This document shows positions 25,132 to 39,030 of a stretch of DNA of 64,000 bases, piece by piece; positions within the stretch are counted from its first letter, which is position 1; each line of letters starts with the position of its first letter. The DNA is from Struthidea cinerea (lineage: Eukaryota > Chordata > Aves > Passeriformes > Corcoracidae): the NCBI GenBank assembly GCA_013397865.1, contig VZTI01004803.1, positions 3,808,873-3,872,872 on the forward strand. The letters run 5' to 3'. Both the position numbers and the translations under genes were made by a program. The notes beneath the pieces were generated by a model. That model did no database searches and was not told the origin of the DNA. It saw only the letters and a list, made by a program, of their open reading frames with translations.

Positions 25132-27911
25132 TGCATTTTTAAAGAAAAACTATAGTAAAGATTGGAGCTTAAACAAAGGACTGGAAAAGTAGCACTTGAA
25201 GAAAAGTTTTTCTATGTGTCTGCTGATGACCTATGGGATATAATAATACGATGCTGAGCTCATACACTATATTTTCTACTTGGAGATCTCTTGGCAGCTT
25301 GCACAGAACAGAAAGTGACTGATTTGATTTCATAGATGGGAGGGAAGGGTGGAAGCAGAAGTGAAAAAATGACATACAAGGTGTATACAAGACCAGCACA
25401 AAAAAAAGCAGGTCTCTTCATTTTCATATGCTCTGGACCAAAGTGTCTTTGCACATTATCTTTGCAGTTTTCTTTAAAACATATCAGTTACATACAGAAT
25501 CCAGTTCAGCAGAACAGTGGTAATCCACTAGCAAGGGTGAAAGATATGGTAAGGATAATCTGTCCACAAGGAATTGGAATTAGAGACATTATTCAGTACA
25601 TGTAGACTACTAAATATCTTAATTTGGCAATTATTTTTGGTCTTGTCAGCCTTGCTGGATTAAAAGTGGGAACGAAGCAGCTGGTGACTTCTCCACATAT
25701 AGTCAATGCGTCATTCATTTCTTGAGTGTACCTTTGCTCCCTAGCCACTGCATTGTCACACATGTTCACTCTTCATTGTCACATGCAATACCATCATCTA
25801 TGATTTTCTTTCTGGGTATTGTCATGAAAAATACAGCTCATCCTCAAGACCAAAGAAGTGATTGTGTGTAAAGTGCACATTACCTAATCTGTAGCAAGGA
25901 GGAATCTAGGGTCACGTAGACACTTGCCTCTTCAAGGAAGCAGTAGAAGCAATTTATGCTCCTGAGCAGCATTTTCTTTCTTATCAGCACAGCTCTCGCT
26001 GTTTCTCTTTTTTTTTCACCCTTGTTACAGTTTATTTTACTGCTATTGTATTGCTTGAAAGAGAACTAGTGCACATTTTATACCAAAAAAAGTAAAAAGC
26101 AATAATAATTCGAGCTGTTTCAGTAGATTAATTACTTTTTCATAAACGACTTTGTCTAACTAATTGCAACTCATCACTTATGGATTTGAAAATATTACAA
26201 ATCCACTTATTCAGAATTATGATCAGATTTGGGTTTTCTCACAGTGCTGTATCTGTGATTCCTGCTCTGATATCTGACAGGGAAAAGCAAGCCTCCACTA
26301 TTGACGTAATTATGTTTTCTTACCTGATTTCATTTGCCACCTTTTTCAAATCTAAGACATACCTTCTCCCTTATGTAATTTTATTAGCACTCTGCATAAA
26401 ATACACTCTTTGTTACTGCAGATAGCAAAGAGTTATCTTCATGTTACATGAGTTGTCACCTGGGAATTTTAGTATGATCTAATTTAGAGATTCTGGGAAT
26501 CAGCTTGCTCAATTCTCATCTTCCCTTGTTTTTGTTATCGGCAGTACATCTGCAAACTGTAAACTGTTTCTGTCCTTTTGTCTTAGATGCTTCTGGGCAC
26601 TAGAATGCTAAAGGCACTTGCTTACAAGGGAGTGAGAATAGGAACACAAACACATTTTGATAGATGATCCGGGTTACTCTTCAGACTTCCCTGTTGTTTT
26701 ACTGATTCACTAAACGGAAAGACTAATTCAAGTTTATGTTCTGTGTATTTTCTCTGGTCTCACCAGAATTCGTCACCCCCCTCCAAGATTAGACAAAATA
26801 ATTTTGTCTTTCTATCTATCAGCACAGTGACAGCGAAGTAACCATCAACTAATCAATTTTATTGCAAAACTAATTTTTGTTTTAAACAAACATCACCATA
26901 TTTTGTTGACACAAGTAAATGATTTGAGTGTTATGCCATATATCTAGCATGCACCCTTGGGAGCAGGTAGAAGTTACAGCAGAAATCATGACATACGTGC
27001 CTCTGCATCAAATTAAATATTTTCCCCTTAATCCTAACACCAGCAGCTGTTAGACACTGTGGCTTACTGCATATAGCCTATATAATGAGACAGATGCAGG
27101 CAGTTCAAGTTCTTCTTCTGAATGCTGAATAAAGCCCATCTCTCCAAGGCCCCTAAGCCTTATTGCTGTTGACATAGTCCTCCTCAAGCAAATAAATACA
27201 TTTGGCATTCAGATTTCATCAAGATGAAAAACAGCACTGTGTTTTTTATTACTAGGGAGACAAAAAAATGAAGAGGCTTGGTAAATGAAATGCAGGAAAC
27301 ATCCATAGAATTTGGTGCAAAAATAATTTCTTTCTGTTAGACTATCCAAAAAAGTAGTCAAATTAATTCTTTGCAATAACTACAAAAGTTCTTAGTAAGC
27401 CCAAAACTGGAGGTGGCTATTCCCAACCATTGACACAATGTCCAGGTAAAAGTAATTTACTGATTGTGCAAAAGAACAGAACTGTCTGCAGGTGGATGAT
27501 ATAGCTAATTGACCCTTCGTATTAAGAGCAGACGTAATCTGTTTCAAGCTCCCTTTTATTTATCTCCTGTTCTATTGCTTAGCAGGCTACAAGGTTAAGG
27601 GCAATCCTTTCACACTACCTGACAACGTGAAGGCAGCTTTTCCATATTGGAACAATAAAATCCTGTTCAAAGGACTACTTGACCACCAATTAAAATTCTC
27701 CAGTGAAAGTAATCTGAAAATATGATCTGTAACTGAGAACAGAAAGAGCTGAAGCAGATCACTGCTTGAAACAATGTGCTGATTACTTCCTACTGCAATG
27801 CATGTTGATGGACTGGACTTCATTACAAGCATGGGAAGGGGGTTTCAATTGTGGTTCGGTTTCACGTATTAAAACAGATTAATCGAAATTGGAATAGTAT
27901 AATTGTGCTGC

Positions 27912-27925
27912 TTTTTTTTTTTTTT
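27912..27925. repeat. Poly-T run
   Basis: Fourteen uninterrupted T. Confidence 0.9.
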
Positions 27926-29342
27926 GAGCTGGATGAAAATTGATTGGGTCACTATAACTGAAGTTGCTTGTGCTTGGAGGGTGAAATCCTCTCCCTGCTG
28001 TGTAGCCAAGGTAAACAAGTTGTTCAACAGAGTTTGAGGATGAATTGAAAATATTTCTATAGGCCATAATTTACCTGGAAAACCAGAATATAACTGCTGT
28101 GTTATATTTTTGGCATCATAGCTCTGCAGAAGTAGGATGTTTAGTTAATCCTTAGCTGTTTGAAGAAGCACCAGGTTTCCAACACCATTGTGCAAAACTT
28201 ATTCTTCCTGTAAGAGTCTATTAGTAGACCCTCTTGCAATCAGTTCTTGCCTTGCAAATGAGTATATTTCTGTAAGTAAACATATTAGGCTGTTTGGCTA
28301 GATGTTGTGTATTGATTTAGCTCCATAAAGCAGATTTAATTTGATTTTTAAAGTGTATATTAAGTCTGGAAAGAGAAAGAAAAGTGACAAACAGGACCTA
28401 TTGTATACTTTGTATAGTTTATTCTTTGCATTTTCTTGGTAATAATTCAGTTCTGGCCAGTTTGAGACTCAGTAATTATTTCTTAGATTGTTACAATAAG
28501 CACAAGAACCCCACCACCCACACACACTTGAAATGAATCATAGAAGTTGCACCCTTGTGTTTTACATATTCAACGAGTATCAATGAACATATGATTTTAT
28601 TGCAACCTTGTTTTGTCTTGCTTTTTATCCAAATCATAAAAGTAAAAAGTGAAGCAACAGCTAATTCAGATAGATACTACTTAATCTAGCTCTAAGACAC
28701 CATTACTTGAAGAACAGGAAAAAATATTTGTGGATATAGTTACTACATTAATCTAGTATTGGGTAAACTATCTCATATGGGGAGGGAGCTGGTATCGTAA
28801 AACACTGAAGAGAGACAAAATCAAACAAAAATCCCAGAAGCCAAATAACTGGACTGAATCATAAAGAGGGGTAAACACCCACCAAATGTTTTTCAATAAC
28901 CTGAAAGAGTGGGAAGAATGCTTGTAAGGGTCACGTGGGGAATGACTGTATTAGAAAATATTGGAATGACATTATGAAATGAAAATTTAGGATTAAAGTA
29001 GGAAGAAACACCTTCCAATGCAAAAATTTTTTGCTGAGCTGTCAGCTCTCACTTTCTGGCACTGAAGCAGCATGGAGGAGATCTGGATGGAATGGGAGAG
29101 GAAGAACCATAAAACTATTCATAAGAAGCCTGAGAGTTCTAGGTTCTGTCTTGATTTGCATAACATTGAATTAAAAACTATGGGGACACAAAATGTTTGT
29201 GGATTAGAGGAAACAGTGTTTTTTATTCAGGAACTAATACCTGTTCTGCAAACATGATAAGGCTGTAGCTTTCTGGAGTTCTAGACTGCTTTGTTCTAGA
29301 GGTAAAACTCAGGAAAATGTTACAAGTAAGCATGAAATAACT

Positions 29343-29388
29343 AAAAAAAAAAAAAAAAAANNNNNNNNNNNNNNNAAAAAAAAAAAAA
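29343..29388. repeat. Poly-A run interrupted by an assembly gap
   Basis: Eighteen A (29343-29360), fifteen N (29361-29375) and thirteen A (29376-29388). The gap most likely marks a homopolymer that the sequencing could not cross; real length is unknown. Confidence 0.95.
29361..29375. other. Assembly gap (15 N)
   Basis: Fifteen unknown bases. The short fixed number suggests an overlap or scaffolding placeholder rather than a measured length. Confidence 0.98.
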
Positions 29389-32300
29389 TCCTTTAAGAGA
29401 TTCTTTCTATTTGATGGAAACCTGATGGACTTATTTTGAATTTTTACTCCAAAGCAGAGTAGTAGAGGAATAAATCTCATTTAAATCATTGACTACCTGA
29501 CTACCTGTTTACATTTCAATATGGACTTACTAGAAAGATTTTTTTCCTGTTTGTTTTACAGATTGTTTACAGTCATTCATCTCCTGTTTATATCAAATGC
29601 TTAGGAACTTAAATAAAATTCTTTTAAATCTATCAATCATTCTTACATTTCTAATTCCTTGCGTTCCTCAAAAAAACCAAAAAACAAACCAAAGTCAAAT
29701 TTGAAGAAGCCTAAACCTTAAAACACTGGTTCTTTCTGTGATGTTAGAAAGATAAAGAACCAAAATTATCACTGTTTTTCCTGTATTTAAATTTTTATAT
29801 ATAAAGAACAAATATATTTTCAAACTATGTAATAAATAAATAATTTCCAAATCTGACAGCTAGTACCAACCTTAGCTCAAGTTCGTGGATAATTTCTGAG
29901 TTCTTCACAGAAATTCTCTTAATCGCCAAGCTAAATTCTGCTTTTTCCCCAAATTATTTCATTTTTTCAACTATTAAAGTGCTGCTGCTACTACTTTACT
30001 ATCTTTCTTCTGCCTCCCTGACAATTTCACTAAACATTAGTTAACCTTGTACATTCAGTGATTTTCCACAGATGTTATGACCTGTGTTTTGTGGAGAAAT
30101 TCACCTGAGCTACATAAACTGACACACTGATACACAGGTATTCGAGATACTCACATTCCAGTCAATCAAATTATCCTATTAGTTTTTAAAAAAATCATCC
30201 CTCTGATTTTGTTCCCCATTCTGAAGTTGAAGAACGTAAATAACAAAAACGTTAATATCTTTGCTGAGGATGGTTACTTAGTGGCAGCAACACCATCCAC
30301 ATTTGTTCAGCATTTGCCTTGACAGCACATCTTATCTTGCTGTGCTTGGGACCTGCAGATAGTTCTAAATCACATAGAGCAGCAGAGGGCCCATTTGAAC
30401 TCTTCCTTTTCCCAGGGACATATTATTTAGCATTTTCTAAAATCCTGTCTTCAGTATTGCACCAGTTAATATGTTTAATGTTAATCCTGCTTCGAGCAGG
30501 ATGTTGAACCTGATGATATCCTGAGGCCCATCCTAATCTGCAATTGTGAAATCAGGATCAGAAAGGCCTCATATTCTCTATTTACAAATATTTCAACTAT
30601 TGAGGCATGCTAGACATAGTTCCAGTACTGCTTACATTTCAATTATTTTTAATACATGCTGTGATACCCCTTGAATAATTCATTCTTCCAAAAAATTAGA
30701 GAGGCACACATTAATATCAATCTGTGTGCTTCACTGCTGTTCAAAACAAAACCATGTAATTCCTGATTCTATATCCTATCCCGATTTTTCCTTTGATTAC
30801 AAGGGAAAATATTACATTTATGTTGCTGAAAAAGACATCAGAATCAAACTCACTATTTGTAGAGTATAGTGACATATGAGAAGAGAAATATTAATCCCTA
30901 GCCTTGATATGACCAAAACTCTTTTTTGGATTAAGTGAAAATTTCACAGTAATCATTTTATAACCTGTATTTGTCACAAAATACCCATGAATTTTTAAGA
31001 AGAGAATGAACCAAGGTTACTTCTGAGGATGTTATGGCCAAATCACCCAAGTACAGTAAAAATGTTAATAAAAAGGAAGTGAACAGTATTACTACCTTAC
31101 AAAAGCACATTTTTTTGCAAGAATGGGAGGACAGAACAGTTCATATTCTTAAAGACTGATAACTGGGCCTGAACAGTGTGAGCTTAAATCCCACTCTTGC
31201 CCCGCGCAAAAAGACACAAACAGCAAAACTGGTGTCAGTACAAAGAGGTCAGTTCAGTGGAGGAGTTTAGAGTGGTTTAATCCTGTCTGTTGGTATGGGA
31301 AAGAGATGAACTCTTCACTGCCTCTCCCTAAATACCCATCTCAAGTATTTTGTTCTTGATCACATATACAATATCCTCCATAGTAAGGACACCATTTCTT
31401 GTCCTTCCTTCAGTATGTCAGGTCTACAAAGACAAAATAAATACCCTCTCTCAGCATGAGTTGCCCTTTTCAGGATCTCCCAAGGACTGAGCATGTCATG
31501 GAATGGGAGGATTAACAAAAAATTTCTTATAGCAGTCTGATAAAGAGCTTCAGGTTTCCAAAAATGTTCCAGGGGGTGATTATCATCTCAGAGAATTTCC
31601 TCTCATTAGACACAACCCCTCAGCAAACTGCTCCTGTAGTGAAGACTATTTTTCAAACCTCAGGGTAGGGACAATTTTTTTCATTCCCTCCCTCGGGGAA
31701 TTTACTGCTCATGAAAGTGCTGGCTCAACAGTCCTGAGGTTGAAGTTGTTATCCACAACATTAATGAATAATGCAACACAGCCTCTAAAACTGTTTCTGT
31801 GAAATGAATGGGGTTATTTGGGTCATACCAGAACTGCTAAGCAAATTACATTTTTTATAGGAAATGTTCTTTCTATAGTGAATGCTAGTAGATAGTATAG
31901 TAGGAAAATATATTAATTTGATTTTTTTTTTACACATATGTATCTCTAAGAACAACTTTTCCTCACTATGATTTACAAAATACATGGCTAGACAGTTGGT
32001 GAATTTGTGACTGTTTTTGAAAGTCATATTGTTATTAACAGCATTGAGATGAGGAACAGCAGAGGGATGTTTGTTGTTGGCTTTTTGGTATGGATGCTGT
32101 CTAGAGTGGAACGACACATGCTTTCTGCTGTAATGCAAACAGATTATGCAGATACAAATTCAAACAAAAAATTGGCACGGTTGCTATACTATAATGTAGC
32201 AATATATATGTATTTCTAGACTAAAAGTAGTCACTCCTGAAAGGTCTTTTAGGCAAGCAACTCAAGAGAATCCAGTTCAGCATTTTTTCATGGTAAGATT

Positions 32301-35300
32301 ATACAAAAGCATATTTACAGGACTAAAGTGAAAGGAAGAATCACTTTGGTGATGTAGAACATATTGCATTTTTGTCTGACAGCAATTATGTTGATTGTAA
32401 AAATTTATGTTCCTTCTGAAATCAAAATTCAAATCTCACCTTAACTAAAATTTACATCTCTTGTGCTTTTTGTCTCCAGCACAACTGAAAGCATGTGGCT
32501 TACATTTACAGTTACACTCCCACTCATTTTTGACAAAATGAGAGTGTTCTAATGAATACAAAAATGGAATGGTATATTTTTGGTAAAAATGCATGTATGA
32601 TAAAAGAATACATTTTATTCAAAATCAGAGAAATAATTTTGGATAAAAGGATGTCAAAACTAACTAATATTAGTTTATCTTCTGTAGAGAAATCTACATT
32701 TACTGAGTTTAAAATTTCACAGACAACAAAACCCTGAAGGGGTTAAAGGGAGTGGGTGGGGAGAGAAACAATACCCTGATTTCAAAGTAAAAAAAGTATT
32801 TTCACTCTAAAGATAGATATCACAGAAAAAAGTAATTAGGAATCAGTATTACGACTGATAATAAAATAAAGAATTTAATTTGCTTTATGCAATTAATCAG
32901 AAAATCTCTTCAGAAAGGTCCTGTCTCCTGCTCTTCTTTCAAGAAGAAAAGTGAGAGAAACCCACAAACTACTTTCGTTGTTGACCTTATATGACATTTT
33001 CTAACCAACAGTCTTCAAGCATCGTAGATAACTTTAAGGATAGGAAAAAGGTACAGCTTTAGCTAATAAGAATCAGATAATAATTTCAAACAGATCAGGG
33101 TGACTATCATCCCGTTTTTACACCTGTATTCTTTACACAGTAAGTGGCCTTTGAAACTCATGGATGATATTCATATCTGGTGGACGCATGACAACACCTT
33201 AGGGCTCACAGTATTGATTAATATTTTAAGATACAAAAGACACTGTCCAGAAAATTAATCTCATCCAACATCAGATATTACAGTTGTGTGAGATAAACAC
33301 ACTTGGGATTTCCATCTTTGTTCCGTAGTTCTGTAAACTATTTCATGCTCCCTGACTTAACTTCCCAGAGAACACAAATAAGTTAGCTTCATTTAACTGT
33401 AATGCAGTTCTGCTCCACTCAGCCTCTTGACACTCAGAGGGCAGTTCTTTGCGGGCCGGTGCCTCATCGTTAAAGACAATCTACCTTTTCTCTTCACATC
33501 ACTGAGAAAACTGAAGACTGACACCTCAAATCAGCTTAAGTATACTTTTCATCTGTTTTGCCACAGAGCCTCTCTTGGTCATTTCAACCTTTACACTCCC
33601 TTTTAACAACACCTTAAATGAACAGCTGGTCTCCATCCATTCTCCTTCCTGTTGTATATCAAGGTTTGCTTAGGAAACAGTACTGCAGTAGAAGCATAGC
33701 CTTATCAAACTGCAGTGTAAATTAAGGCTTCTCTCTATCTAAAAAGGTATGGCTTATGTCCAGATATTATATTTATCCCAAGTACTATCTCCATCTGAAA
33801 CACAGACATCTGTTTAGCCCTTTCCAGAGTAACAGGACTGCTATAGTGTCAGCTGAAAAATATAACACTGGTATTTCCTGGACCTGAAGAAATATATGCT
33901 GGGACTAGAGGATGGCAAAGGCTAGGATCAGTAAGCATCAATGGGTATGTTGCGCCCATTGAACAGAACTGTATTTTAAGGAGGACAGATGCCAGGGTAA
34001 GTGCCCTACCTCTCCTTGGACAGCAGTCACATCACAGTCCCTATTTCACTTCTCTAGTTCCCATTGACCACAAACAGGAGAAAATAGACATTCAGACTCA
34101 ACCACAAATATCCTCTGATTACATCTCAGCATAGAGCCTGCTTTTATTTGCCCATAGCAGGAGAATGCTCAAGTCCTTTCTAGCAACTTGCAATATCATA
34201 GCTATAGAAAACAGTTGTAGAGATAGATCACTCTTATTTTAGGGCTGCTCTTAGAACTCAAAAAATGTAATCCCTGAGAGACTCTGCAACATTAAAAATA
34301 AGCTATAAGAGTATTTGAGCTGTTATTGATATATTTACGCACACTTTCACGTCTTGCACCTTGAATAAAATTGTTCCTAGTATATGAGCACCCCTTACCA
34401 AATGAAACTCATAGATCCAGACTTTTGCTGAAGTCCCTTCCTAGTAACATAAGGGGGACAGGGACAGAATTCTTACGGTGAAGAAGAATTTCTTGTACTT
34501 GGAATTTCAAAATGGAGAAGAAAGTTGTTGGGGTCCAGCGTACATTATACCCCTGGGGTTGACAGCTTGGGCTCAGGGGCAACTTAGAGTAGGCGTGATG
34601 TTTTGAAAAGACCTCTTTGAGAAAGCTCTGCTGATTGAACACAGTAAAGGCTCCCCACAAATGGGTTCATTAATGATGACTCAGTGTGGACCTCCCTCCC
34701 CTGTATACATGCACACTCAAACCTTTTAATCAGGAAACTTGCCTCTGCAAATGAAAAAAAGGTATTGACCCAAATGGTCAGTGATTTCAGGGAAGACCAG
34801 GATATACAGGCTCTCTTCATTTGGGTTAGCTGTTGAAGAATGATAGTAAATTAATAAAGTGCAACAAAACATGTTCTGCTAGCCAACCCTGCAGCAAACT
34901 TTGCAGTCATGCCAGCAGATTGTCCTTTGTCATCTGTTTAAGATGTCTATTGCCAAGCAAAATTCTGTAAGCTGCCTGTTCTAAGAGGGGCAACTGCCAG
35001 CCTTGACTGTAATTATGGGTTTTCCAGACAGCTGTGATAAAATTTAGATGTTGGCATGATGAAATGAGCTGAAATGGGACATAGAGAGAGAATAAGCTGG
35101 CATACCAATGTCATGCACATGGGAGCATCTTAACTACATAAAAACTTTTATGGCTGCTGAATTTGGTGCTTGATGTATTCTCATTTTGAACGAGGTTTGT
35201 AGGATGAATCAGATATCAAAACTATGCCTAAGTTCTTCCTGAACATTGAAACATATCTTGCCAATTCTATTTTAACTTGAGGACATCCTTAATGATATGT

Positions 35301-38300
35301 AGAAACCTGAAATTGGAAGCTCACAAAAGATCTGAGCTAATGAGTCCCATCCTGAAGGTCACTAAATATTCCTACCTGGCAAAAGCGATGGTCGTGTCTA
35401 AAACCCCAGTCAAAATTTTAACAAGGCCTTATGTATTAAAATTTCTATTTAACAGTGTATATATCATACACAACATGGAAGGAAGCCAACCATCATATAT
35501 TCCTGGCTCCTAAAAGGCAAAGAAATTTGTGGCAAAAATTTTGATTGATTGCAGATGACTGGGATATATCTGTCCTTAGAGAAGTATGGAGGTCTAGGGA
35601 AAGCTAGCTAAATACCCATAATATACTTACAGTAAATGTATCCTTTTCTATATCCCCTGAAATGAAAACTCAAATGAAGCAAAGATGCATCACTGACCTC
35701 TCTTGCTTTAAGCAGATAACTCTAAAGGAGTATGGTCTAGATAGGACAGACCAGCATTGTCTATTCAACAGAGAAAAGCAAGTGAAAATGCTGCACAAGT
35801 CATAGTGAACTTGAAAACCAGGATATGCAAAAGTTTATCATGTAGCTGATTCTTGTAACGATGCATAATTTGACATCATTTCAAGTTATTATCCATCTGA
35901 CATATCTATTGTGTCTTTCCTTATTAAATTCTGCTCTACTTGGAACAATAGCTGCCTCTTTGACCTATAATGACATTTCAACGGCTGAAGAACAATTATT
36001 GAAATAAGAGCCTCATAATGACTACCTAATACCTTCCCGCACAGAATTCTTTCTTGTGCAGAAAATGCTTCTGCTCTTGGTGGTATCCTTTCTAAATGTT
36101 TTTGCTGTTTGTTTTTTTCACCCTTTTAAATGCATGGGCACAAAAATGAAATGCACTGTCACATGTTCACAAGCGTATTGCATTATATGAACACTAGTAG
36201 ATGGAAGTTGCATGAAACTCAGTTATATTTTTGTAGTCAAATAGATAGGTGAACGTTCAAGTCAAAATCTTCCAAAAAAACGAAGAAAGGGTTGAGGAAA
36301 ACAAGTATTCTTTAATTGCACACACTTGTGTAGGGTGTAAAAAACAAGTCAATTAAATCTGAATCGAATTGCACTTACTATTGAGAGTTCCAGCTAGTAA
36401 TAATTCAATATCAAGAAAAAGATTTTACTTCAGTCAGTTTCACAAGAAATTATGTGAAAGTTTGGAGAAGCTAGTGGAGAACAACCACTGGATATTAACA
36501 TCTCCCTTTAAAAAATTATGCTAAATACTTTGTAATGTAAACCAATATAATCTGTATTTTGAAATTGATAGTCATTAGTCATTTGTAGTATTATGTTTCT
36601 TACTCCCTGAAACAATCCCTCACTCTCCTTTAAGTCTTGTGATCATATTTCACATATTTGAGTTGTTGGTACCATACCTGCTTTTCCTCTGATTTTATAG
36701 GTAACTTTCCAGGTCAAAGTTGTCCAAATTAAAGTCTTCGGTTTCTAATACATAAATCTCTTTTTGCCTTAAAAAGAAGCAAACTAAAAAGTATATTTAT
36801 ATATAGCCATCATAACAGAAAGAGTAAGAAAATTACTCCATATACACCTCAAAAGTCCAATTATCCCAAGGAATATATGGGTTTATAAAAATAATTTTTA
36901 ACAATTTAATTTCTTTGGATATTTGACTATTGCAATTGGCAAGACTGCAAAACCCTTATGCACATAAGCATATGCTTAAATATTCTTGTTCTTCCTGGTC
37001 CCCCTGGATTTGACCAAATTATGAGGGAGCTTAATAAGAGTAAACTTTTAATCATTAACACCAAATATTAACTCAAAACTTCTTCTTTTATAAAAACTGC
37101 ACAGGAAGGTTAGTATTTTGATTTATTTCAGATATCCCTGATTTTGACATCTGGATACAAATATGACCTCTAAAGCTAAACAAGAAGGGAAGAATTCCTA
37201 TATGTCTAAGTCTCTGTGCACTAAAACAGTAATAACAGTGTGACTGTGAGGAGATTGCCAAAAAAATGCAAAGGGAAATAATCTACTACATGCATTAGTC
37301 TATCTTGTTTAAAAGTTATGAAGGAAGTTACATGTTCCCCAAATTCAAGTACTATATGGAAAATGAAGATGCAGCATTATTTTCTTTTTAACAAAAGTTT
37401 CCCAAAAATTTTTTTCTGTTAATTCTGGTGAAGTCAAATTTAAGGGTGTAACTAATTATAGCCTTCTACTCTCTAAGGGGCTGGCCACTGAGAATATAGT
37501 ACCAGATCCTTTTCTTTTTCTCAGATTAACGTAGGGCGAAGCATGGATCTGGCTGGATCTAAATAAAATTATTAAAAAAACCGTGGTTATGGACTGATAG
37601 ATGTCACCTAGAGTTGCAACACTACTCCCACATTCAAAACTTTTCAAAACTCTGTTGAAAAAGACACATCAAAGTTCTAGTCCAAGTAAATAAAATATTG
37701 ACCATTTTTGAGATACAAATTTGCTACAGTTTTAAATAAGTCTGGTAATTTTTCTTTGTTGCCTTCAATTTCTAACAGTTTTCATGGTGGCTAACTTTTA
37801 TTTTTATATGATGAACTTCATTAAAATATTTCCCTTTTGACAAGCAGAAGCAATTTATCATCTTCAAGCCCACTCACATGCCTTTTAATTCCATCTGCAG
37901 CTGGGTATTCTGTGAGCTCCACAGAGCACAGCCTCTCACACTTGCCCAGGAGCATCATAAAGTAATACAACTGCCACCCACATAGACGCTTCTAATATTA
38001 AATAGACCCAAATGCATGCATTATGGAGTCCAAAAACATACTTAAAAAATTAAAGAATGCAGGACATGTCAGGAGAAACCTACATATTTCTGTGTAGGTT
38101 GAAAAATAAAGGATTGTGCATAGTTCTGTACTGACTGTAAAATATGAATTGCATAAATACTTGAGGAAATGGTTCTCAAGTGTTCTCTTTGGATTCAGGA
38201 ATGACAATCATGGTTAAAGAGTGGTATTTTTCAGCTCAATGAAAAATGTTGGGAGAAGAATCAAACTTAGTTAGCTTGCATGTTGAGAAGCAGGTAGAGT

Positions 38301-38769
38301 CCCATCCAACAGCTCTGTTCTACAAATTCCTCTTTAAAACACTTGTAAGTCCATGTTTCCAGGTGAGGAGATATGATGCCACAACTGAAGAGGTACATGC
38401 AGTGGTAAAAACTGTAAACTCTGGAAACAAGTAGCTTAAAGTAATAACCTGAACATTGACCACCTCAATCTCTATAATATAACTTTACAGAAAATTTTGA
38501 ATTCATCACTATCCCATTGATAGTATAAATTATGTTCTCCTTTCCAAAACCCTCCTGAATGATCATGAAAGGTCAAACTATTTCTGACTCATGAAACTAG
38601 CAATAAATACCCATAAAATGTAGTGTCTCTTCAAACAGTATGATATATGTACTTCATAACCAAAAGTATTAAGAGAAGGTGGAAAGAGGATTTGGAGAAC
38701 AGGAAATATGTACTTTAGGTATTTTAAATACATCTACAAATCCAGAAGGGTGACCTATGTCTGAATAGT
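29389..38769. other. Long unique noncoding stretch
   Basis: More than 9 kb of AT-rich sequence with no open frame above about 117 codons and no recognised repeat. The low repeat load is typical of bird intergenic DNA. Conserved noncoding elements could be present but cannot be seen without alignment. Confidence 0.55.
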
Positions 38770-39030
38770 AACAAACGTAATATCTTTATTGGGAAGAGAA
38801 GGGAGGATGATTCAACACACTACAGTCCAATTACCTTATCTCAATAACATACAAAATTAAGAATACATTTTAAGGAGTAATAACTAGACACACACAGTAA
38901 TTTAGAAAACACTGCATGGGTTTACAAATAGTATGCAGTTAACTTGAAATCCATTTTTGAAATTCACTTTCAACAAAAATGTAACATGACATAGTCCATT
39001 TGTGGAACTCAAAGCCTTGAATTTTAATCA
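38770..39030 (+). mobile_element. Ancient CR1-type LINE reverse-transcriptase relic
   Basis: Frame 38775 onward reads IFIGKRREDDSTHYSPITL before a stop. This aligns with the CR1/L3 reverse-transcriptase block in which 'FKKG..DD...YRPISL' is conserved. Next come 'cattttaaggag', 'aaaacactgcatgggtttac' and 'aacttgaaatccatttttga', in the expected order. Near 39000-39020, 'catttgtggaactcaaagcc' corresponds to the coding text of the 'LDFSKAFD' motif. Stops and indels break the frame many times, so it is a dead fossil. It is far more diverged than the CR1 copies at 15.9, 52 and 56.8 kb. Later parts (39.03-39.42 kb) may continue it but I cannot align them. Confidence 0.6.

Larger units (their letters stand above)
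21811..29342. other. Long unique noncoding stretch
   Basis: About 7.5 kb without a supportable gene; no frame exceeds about 90 codons. It contains a 14-base T run at 27912-27925 and an X-box-like palindrome at 25118-25131. No recent repeat insertion is visible. Confidence 0.55.
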
